64,000 nt of DNA from Aphelenchoides besseyi (lineage: Eukaryota; Nematoda; Chromadorea; Rhabditida; Aphelenchoididae), in contig JAMPIQ010000002.1 of assembly GCA_024699855.1 (NCBI GenBank), forward strand, positions 15,438,001-15,502,000, written 5' to 3'. Below, one piece after another: positions 58,433 through 64,000 of the stretch. The position numbers were made by a program, and so were the translations under genes. The notes beneath the pieces are model-generated. The model ran no database searches. It had not been told where the DNA came from and saw only the letters and a program-made list of their open reading frames with translations. Position 1 is the first letter of the stretch, and each line of letters opens with the position of its first letter.

Positions 58433-59086
58433 TCAATTATGTAGCACAAGTGATGGCCACAGAAATGCAACGGAAAACTTCTTCGGGTCAAAATCGTCGT
58501 TGGAAGTGTCTGGAACATCTTTTGAGGTTTCATCATCTGGTAGGGCATCTGGATCGACAGGTTCGAATGGGACGTCTGCATCATCATTAGGTGTAAATCC
58601 CTTGAAATAATGATCGGCCAACGCTCGGATTGTTTGAAGACCGTTGACATCGCCGTCGGTACACATTACAATCTTCGCGTCGTATTTCATGAAGATTGCC
58701 TTTGCCAAATTACGAAGTTTGGAAGTTTTCGAAGATCCGCTCAACGCGATTATTGGCCCTTCAGTGTCTTCAATTTGAAGAGCAATTTGTCTGTAGTCCA
58801 AAATTGCTCTTCCTTTTCCTTCATAAATTAGCACAGCCGCGATTTTGTTCATTTCTTTCCCTTTTGAGTTCATGAACTTGAATTTGTTGTCGCTTACTTC
58901 CGAGGCCATGTGACCGGTTATTATAAACGGCCGGAGAATGTTGTATACTTCCTCTTTTCCTTCTTCGTTCATGTATTTGAAGAAACCAATCAGGAAACTG
59001 TCGAGGTATCCCATCTTTATGCATTTTTCGACCTTGTTGTAATTAACAACCGCTTTGTTGTTATCGAATAGGCTTTGGAAGGCCAT
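58433..59086 (-). CDS. Protein with type IIA topoisomerase-like TOPRIM segment
   Basis: ORF of about 217 codons. KFKFMNSKGKEMNKIAAVL is followed by EGKGRAILDYRQIALQI, GPIIALSGSSK, KYDAKIVMCTDGDVNGLQTI and RALADHYFKGF. The spacing (GK.L..., II.ALG, then an Asp-rich I.MTDADVDG..IRTL strand) follows the GyrB/topoisomerase II TOPRIM. Here D.D.DG reads DGDVNG: the two metal-binding Asp are kept and the third Asp is Asn. The upstream EGDSA-type glutamate motif could be the E of YEGKG or lie in a missing exon. The acidic tail (DDADVPFEPVDPDALPDDE) is not topoisomerase-like. No ATPase domain was found nearby. A cellular top-2 fragment or a mobile-element or virus-derived gene are both possible; a primase-type TOPRIM is an alternative. 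Confidence 0.5.
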   Translation of the reverse strand: MAFQSLFDNNKAVVNYNKVEKCIKMGYLDSFLIGFFKYMNEEGKEEVYNILRPFIITGHMASEVSDNKFKFMNSKGKEMNKIAAVLIYEGKGRAILDYRQIALQIEDTEGPIIALSGSSKTSKLRNLAKAIFMKYDAKIVMCTDGDVNGLQTIRALADHYFKGFTPNDDADVPFEPVDPDALPDDETSKDVPDTSNDDFDPKKFSVAFLWPSLVLHN

Positions 59087-59117
59087 GCTACTTCGAATAT
59101 CTGCAGATAATCCACTT

Positions 59118-60888
59118 TTATATGTGTAAGATCTCGACGGACAAGATGCTTGAAACGTCCGGAGCCAATTCCGAGGGCGATTTGAATAGCATGAAGTGAT
59201 GCTTGTGAGCTACTTTGTTGCCAAGAATTGAACGGCCCGCATTTTGTGCGTTGGCTATAGCCCATTTGAAATCGACGTCTTCGTCTTTCACTGCGTTGAA
59301 GAAGTCGATGAGTGTAAACAGGGCGTCAAGAGCATCTACGAGAACAAGCGTTTCCGGCTTTTGATTTGGCGCTGTCAATGTAACCTTGGAGTGTTTTTCT
59401 TGTTGTTTCTTTGTTTCAGCGGCTATTTTCTTGGCAATTGGAGCGGCACCACTTTTCGGTCGACGTCTTGTTAAACAGCGGATGAAGTTGCTGAATACTG
59501 AATTACAAACATTGTCGGTGTTTGGAAAAGTTGTTTTGATCTGTTGTTGAAATTCTTCGATGCCGGGTAACACACGATGAAGTTGAACGTCCATCAGCTT
59601 TTGAGTCAGCAAGGATGTGTAGGTCCAATAATGAAGGGAATGTTGCGTGTATGATTTGCGTACTTCTTCGGGCACTTTGCAGTGGCCTTCTTCAGCTATG
59701 TTTGGCATGTTCCTAATGTCCAGGTAAGACATTTTTGATGACGCTGAGTTCCAATCTTCGATCATTTGTTGAGTTATACCGCATCTTTTGAATTCATCAG
59801 GTATTGAATGAGCGATACTTCGGTTGAACCACCACTCGATATTGCCGATGAGTATGAAATCCATTAGCGAATCCAAGGCTCGTGATTCATCGGTTGGGTG
59901 TGAAATGGATCTAATGAATTGCTCGTCTAGCGAAAATACCTGTTCTTCATTGGGTTCAGTGACTGGATTTCCACATATTGCAAGTAATTCTAACAAAATT
60001 TGTGAAACTTCTTGGTTATCAATAGCCATCGAAAATTCTTCGGCAATGATTGGTTCTATTGGTTGAGTGGGATCTATTTCCATTTGCATGTCGTCGATTG
60101 CGTTAGTGACCTGTAGAGCTTCGGCTGCTGTTTCGGCACGAATGTTACGATCACGGTCAGGATTTGAAGCTCCAATTTCAACACCATGAACAAAAACGGG
60201 AATATTTCGATAGTGTTCGTAAAAAAGATGTGCTGCTAGTTGATAACGGAACGAATCTACGAGTTGCTGGTTATTTAGTAGAGTGCGCTCTTGATCATCA
60301 ATAGCAAGAACTTCTGGTTGCATTAACAGCGAAGCTACAAAACACAAAGCAATTCCGTAGTCCGATTCTAGCGGCGTCGGTTGATAGATGTTTTCGTATG
60401 CTGTTGTAATGTGGCATCGTGGATGAATCCTCAAGTAAAATTCGCGTGTTTTGTCTAGTCGATCGTCGTCAATTTGTGAAGCCGTCATATACTGAACTTT
60501 GAGATTGGGATCGTATAATGTTGCCTTGAATTCCAAATCGCCTATTTGCTGGACGGTAATAAATGCGAACTTTGGAGATTGACGATCATCAATTATAAAA
60601 ACGAGTTGACAACGCAGTCCTAAGAGGTCCTTAATGCGCAGGGCGTCGCCGTTGTAATTGTCGATCTGACGACTGAAGAATTGATTTCCTAACACACCGA
60701 TTTCGGATGCGTACCGTTTGCCAAGTGTGAGGCGGAAAATTTCTTCAATAAAAATAGACGGAAGGATTTCGTTTCCATAATCTGGGGAAAGTATTTTCTC
60801 TTTGGTGAGTTTTCCGCCGGTTAACAGATCATTCATCCTAAAAATACCATTATAGTTCGTGGGTATTAACGAACTTTATTGGCTCCAT
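59118..60888 (-). CDS. Large protein with Ulp1-fold-like region, catalytic Cys missing
   Basis: A 572-codon open frame (60836-59118). A 37-nt intron joins it to an upstream exon whose ATG lies at 60888 (MEPIK, then MNDLLTGGK). Residues 30-190 follow the layout of C48/Ulp1 peptidases: FIEEIFRLTLGKRY, RCQLVFIIDDRQSPKFAFIT, a YDP (expected Asp) and ESDYGIALCFVASLL. In active Ulp1 enzymes the last motif is DCG...C; here it is DYG...C, and the expected HW is FAF. So both catalytic His and Cys look lost. Residues 230-572 are unfamiliar: acidic, then WNSASSKMSYLDIRNMP, a Lys-rich patch and a helical end ALDALFTLIDFFNAV. It is the longest exon of the window and lies head-to-head with the small plus-strand ORFs at 61150. 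Confidence 0.6.
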
Positions 60889-60908
60889 ATTAATCAGGGG
60901 CGGCGGTG

Positions 60909-60981
60909 TTTGCGCCGCCGGCGCAAAGATTTTTTCCACTCGGCGGATCTTCGCCGCCATCCAACAGATGGCGGCGAAGAT
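60909..60981. repeat. Two adjacent perfect GC-rich hairpins
   Basis: Hairpin 1: TTTGCGCC (60909-60916), loop GCC, GGCGCAAA to 60927. Hairpin 2: 15-bp arms 60947-60961 and 60967-60981 (core TCTTCGCCGCCATC) around loop CAACA. Both lie just upstream of the ATG at 60888 and 170 bp from the divergent ORF at 61150, i.e. in the shared promoter or control region. They stand out against the AT-richer surroundings. Confidence 0.85.
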
Positions 60982-61149
60982 GGCCAATAGCACGATGCTG
61001 TTTCTAATTAACACGTCCACATCGCCGCTCCAATTTCACGGTCACAAATGACCATCTAAAACACGCAATTAAAAAGCGCAGTTCATTTCACGACACGATT
61101 AAAGCAACTTCAACGCCCGCGATAATTTCAAGAAGATCCACGACAAAAG

Positions 61150-61422
61150 ATGGAAGATCAACGTGCTAACGATGAAAATCCTTCAACCGAACAACAAATC
61201 GCAATTGAAACGGAAATCACCAACAAAATCAAGAAAGATCAAAAGAAAATTTTGCTGGATTATTTAAGACAAGTCCTCGATGGAAAAGCAAAGTTTTCTG
61301 TGTCGCCGTACAATTGGAAGAATCCGGCATTCAAAGAAGAATACGCAAAATTCATCAAAAAGCAGTGCGAATGGGCGCGAGAAAGTTGGATGTGGACACG
61401 AGAGTTGTTCGAAAGCAATTGA
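61150..61422 (+). CDS. Small charged ORF, divergent to the Ulp1-like gene
   Basis: ATG 61150, 90 codons: an acidic N-terminus, then ETEITNKIKKDQKKILLDYL and VSPYNWKNPAFKEEYAKFI, ending WTRELFESN. Immediately downstream another frame stays open with similar composition (AIEEGQKMFRKLQPPMIGEY; EMVKAFTENIRVVFSDEE) up to 61580. A frameshift or short intron near 61415 would make one protein of about 150 aa. No family recognised. Confidence 0.45.
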   Translation: MEDQRANDENPSTEQQIAIETEITNKIKKDQKKILLDYLRQVLDGKAKFSVSPYNWKNPAFKEEYAKFIKKQCEWARESWMWTRELFESN

Positions 61423-61588
61423 AGAGGGGCAAAAGATGTTTCGTAAATTGCAACCGCCAATGATTGGTGAATATTCTAATGAAATGGTTAAAGCATTCAC
61501 AGAAAACATCAGAGTGGTCTTCTCTGATGAAGAGATCACTTGTTGTTTCTTTTGGTCAATAAGATTGCTAGCAAGAAAAGTCAGGGTT

Positions 61589-62063
61589 TTTTGCTGTAGT
61601 CCCCCCCCCCCTCGCGCCCCTTTTCTTCGCAAAAGGCGAACACTTTAACGAACGTAAAGATATTTTAACCGGTTGTGTTTTTTATTTGTTTTAATTTTAG
61701 TTTTCAAAATGGAGCAACTTCGTAATTGGACGTTGAAAAACGTGTACGAAGCGATTAGTAAACCAGATGAGCAGTTCTTGGAATTCTTGGGCGAACTCAA
61801 CGTAATGAAATGGAACGCGAAATGTCCGAGAGACGAAAGACATAAGATGCAAATGCGAATGGCGCGTCGAGCACGAGATCGGCGATGACGAAGATGACGA
61901 AAATGATGGCGATGCTGTGGAACGCGGCATACGATTGCGCGAGGACGTTATAGATTCAAATTAAATACAATTGTTATTGTTGAAAAATAAACTTGTTGTT
62001 AACTTAAAAAGAAGAACTGGCTACAGCAAAAGGTGCAACTGAGGGGGGGAGACTACAGCAAAA
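61589..62063. mobile_element. 475-bp inverted-repeat element with small ORF
   Basis: Ends are TTTTGCTGTAGTCCCCC on the left and GGGGGGAGACTACAGCAAAA on the right; the CTACAGCAAAA end motif is repeated at 62021. The left arm has 11 consecutive Cs. Inside, 61709-61888 encodes MEQLRNWTLKNVYEAI and FLEFLGELNVMKWNAKCPRD. This looks like the N-terminus of an ISXO2/Merlin-like transposase before its zinc ribbon, then stops. No clear target duplication. It is probably non-autonomous; class assignment is tentative. Confidence 0.5.
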
Positions 62064-62549
62064 GACCCAAGAGTCGATTGCACTTGCGCGTACGTTCGTG
62101 GGCCGAAAGCGCGACCTTCGATGCGTTGTCTCTTAACGGGTTTTTGCATTTGAGTCGTGGGGTTTTGGATCACGCAAAGAAGCGTCGGACGATGCGCGAG
62201 GTGAACGCAGACGCGAGAGAAGGAAACGTGTCCGCGATCGCGACAAAGGCGCGAACGAAAATTTTTGACTTTTGCACGCGCTTTTTTTGTGTGGAAGAAC
62301 GGACCGCGTGAACTTGATGGTGGACATTCTCCGTCCACTGACTTTTGTATCAACGACGCCCGGAACGAGGCTTGCGCGCTTTTCCTTCCAACTTCTCCTC
62401 GTGTACACGCCGAGAACTTTTTGCCGCCGCGTTTTCTGATTGGATTTGCATTTTTGGCACAGCTCACTTTTACACCACGCATTTTACCAAAAAAGAAAGC
62501 GATTTGGTCGGAGACTTGCGTATGTTTGTATTTCGCGTCCAACAATCGA

Positions 62550-63508
62550 AATGACAACCGCCGGCACACAGTTCGGAGTTGTGCCAGTGATTGTAATCGG
62601 AATCATTTTCTCTACTGCTACAGTAGCCGGTAACCTCATGGTTATGATCTCGATTCGTTTGGATCGGCAGTTGCAAACGATCTCAAATTACTTTATTTTT
62701 GCACTCGCCTTTGCCGACCTTACTATCGGCTGCATTTCTATTCCATTAATGACTTACTACACGAGTATCGGCTACTGGGGAATCGGATGGGGATTATGTC
62801 AATTCTGGCTCTCCATCGACTATCTAATGAGCAACGCATCTGTTCTCAGTCTTCTGCTGATCAGTTTCGATCGCTACTTCTCCATTACAAGACCGTTGAC
62901 CTACAGACCGCGACGTACCACACGCAAAGCTCTGATGGCGATCTTCTGCGCCTATTTGGTTTCGTTGATCTTGTGGCCGCCGTGGATTATTCTATGGGTG
63001 TCGAAGATCGAGAACATTCGAGAGTCTTCGATCATTCGCAAATCCTGAAAAAGAGCCGTAAAACTCTCCGTCACACCGTTAATTTATGGACATCTTTCCT
63101 CTCTCCCTCATTATTACAATCGATATAAAAAGCCTTCTCGTCTCCATATTCTCACCGTTCTCCACGAGCACAAACCCCACTGTCCGAATTCTTATTGTTC
63201 TTACTGTTACGCAATAAATACTCTTCTCTAACAAGGGTTTTTATCAACAATGGGGGTAAGTTTTTACTTTAAATCAAGTTTACAAACTTCTTTTCAGGTA
63301 CATTCAAGGCGAGTTCACGGTGGCAGAGGGCACTTGTGTTGTGCAGCTTCTGGCTGATAGCGGAAAAAAGTGGACGGCGCAATTCGCAACATGAGGTACT
63401 GCAATTGCCGCCTTCTATCTTCCCGTCTCCATCATAATGTACTTGTATTGGCGTGTGTATCGAGAGACCAAAAGACGTCAGAAACAGTTCAGACATTTGC
63501 AGGCAGGA
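62550..63508 (+). CDS. Muscarinic acetylcholine receptor (GAR type), 5' part, in-frame stop
   Basis: Starts at ATG 62550 ([11 protein letters not shown]). TM1 has [12 protein letters not shown]2 [14 protein letters not shown]3 the muscarinic [19 protein letters not shown] with the ligand Asp, then [20 protein letters not shown]4 [14 protein letters not shown]. An intron from 63001 leads to the ECL2/TM5 exon (63299-63508: [16 protein letters not shown] with the disulfide Cys; [27 protein letters not shown]). Phase requires an intermediate 20-nt exon, 63236-63255. A TGA at 63392-63394 interrupts TM5 just before GTAIAAFY, where relatives have Phe. The third loop and TM6-7 lie beyond the window or the visible exons. 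The family signals through Gq or Gi to acetylcholine. It may be a pseudogene, or the stop may be an assembly error. Confidence 0.82.
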
Positions 63509-64000
63509 GTGAGTTTCGAGTCCGCCGGTTTATACGTCCGCTTTTATGTCCCAGGAAAATGTCCGAAAGTCGCTTGTAATTTTGTTGTTAACAACCTCTG
63601 CGCAGAAACCCTTCCCAACGCGCTAATTCCCGTTTAGTGTGCCGAAATGCTGCAATTTTTCAGATGTTTGGAACGCCAACCCGAATCGGTGCCACTTCGG
63701 CTTTACACTCACTAATGTTGCCGCTGGTCCGTTTGTTTGTTGATTTTTTACGAAAACTTCTGTTTTCTTGAGTTTTTTTGCCCGCTTAGTTTCATTTTCG
63801 GCACAAACTTCCCCTCCGGTTTTTGATTATTCAGTTTTTGCTTCTGCTTGAAAATATGGTTTGTCTTTAGATCCGACATGTTGCCCTACGAATGAGCTTT
63901 GTTTTACCTGCTCCGGTTGTTTCAGTGAGTTGTGAGCTTTTTTGTTCGGTTGTACACGCTTCTCACCTTCTCATTTGCGTTTCACCAAAATCGCACTTGC
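63509..64000. other. Presumed large intron of the muscarinic receptor
   Basis: Begins with GTGAGT after HLQAG, is T-rich and contains no recognisable exon up to the window edge. The third-loop exon is expected further right. Confidence 0.5.

Noticed and set aside
1..64000. CRISPR arrays, rRNA, tRNA genes and bacterial-style operons
   Set aside because: No regularly spaced repeats, no rRNA-like sequence and no convincing tRNA cloverleaf were seen by eye; the gene structure is eukaryotic.

Overview
The window comes from a nematode nuclear genome. Genes are intron-rich, with very short introns (many 35-60 nt, GT..tttcag), and the content is nematode-typical: a tandem pair of OSM-9/OCR-type TRPV channels, an MSP-domain sperm protein, a worm TTBK-like kinase, GABA-B subunit 2, Flamingo/CELSR, Bicaudal-C and a muscarinic receptor. 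I infer a chromadorean worm but cannot name the species. Layout, left to right: a 3'-truncated cathepsin D-like gene (68-593); a dead His-Me finger (homing-endonuclease zinc-loop) gene on the minus strand (801-2540) split by a deleted mariner; a small doubtful gene (2979-3381); an SSP/MSP pseudogene with a long repeat (4103-5650); two tandem minus-strand TRPV genes (6065-13056); then plus-strand PEBP, germ cell-less, an unrecognised gene, SAR1 and GABA-B subunit 2 (13944-24864). The minus-strand Flamingo gene fills 25080-37293 and carries a plus-strand gene with a GroES-like domain inside one intron. After a 2.7 kb gap come Bicaudal-C (39971-42661) and the intact SSP gene (42962-43379), whose downstream 1.3 kb is the same repeat seen behind the pseudogene; a third copy of its distal part lies at 49848-50235. 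A sperm-type kinase and unrecognised genes follow. From 53 kb the window turns accessory. A second His-Me finger gene is truncated by a complete MULE transposon (54228-56537, about 227-bp terminal inverted repeats, FLYWCH plus MULE transposase). The block at 57.5-62.5 kb encodes a long protein with a Ulp1-fold-like region lacking the catalytic cysteine, a protein with a type IIA topoisomerase-like TOPRIM segment, small ORFs on the opposite strand, strong GC-rich hairpins in the divergent intergenic region and a 475-bp inverted-repeat element. The window ends in a muscarinic receptor with an in-frame stop in TM5. The neuronal genes (TRPV, GABA-B, Flamingo, mAChR) are unlinked in pathway; no operon logic is evident. 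The most novel material is the pair of transposon-broken His-Me finger genes, the Ulp1/TOPRIM block, the gene-conversion mosaic in the TRPV pair, and the nested GroES-like gene. All splice models were read by eye, so exon edges are provisional unless phases are stated.
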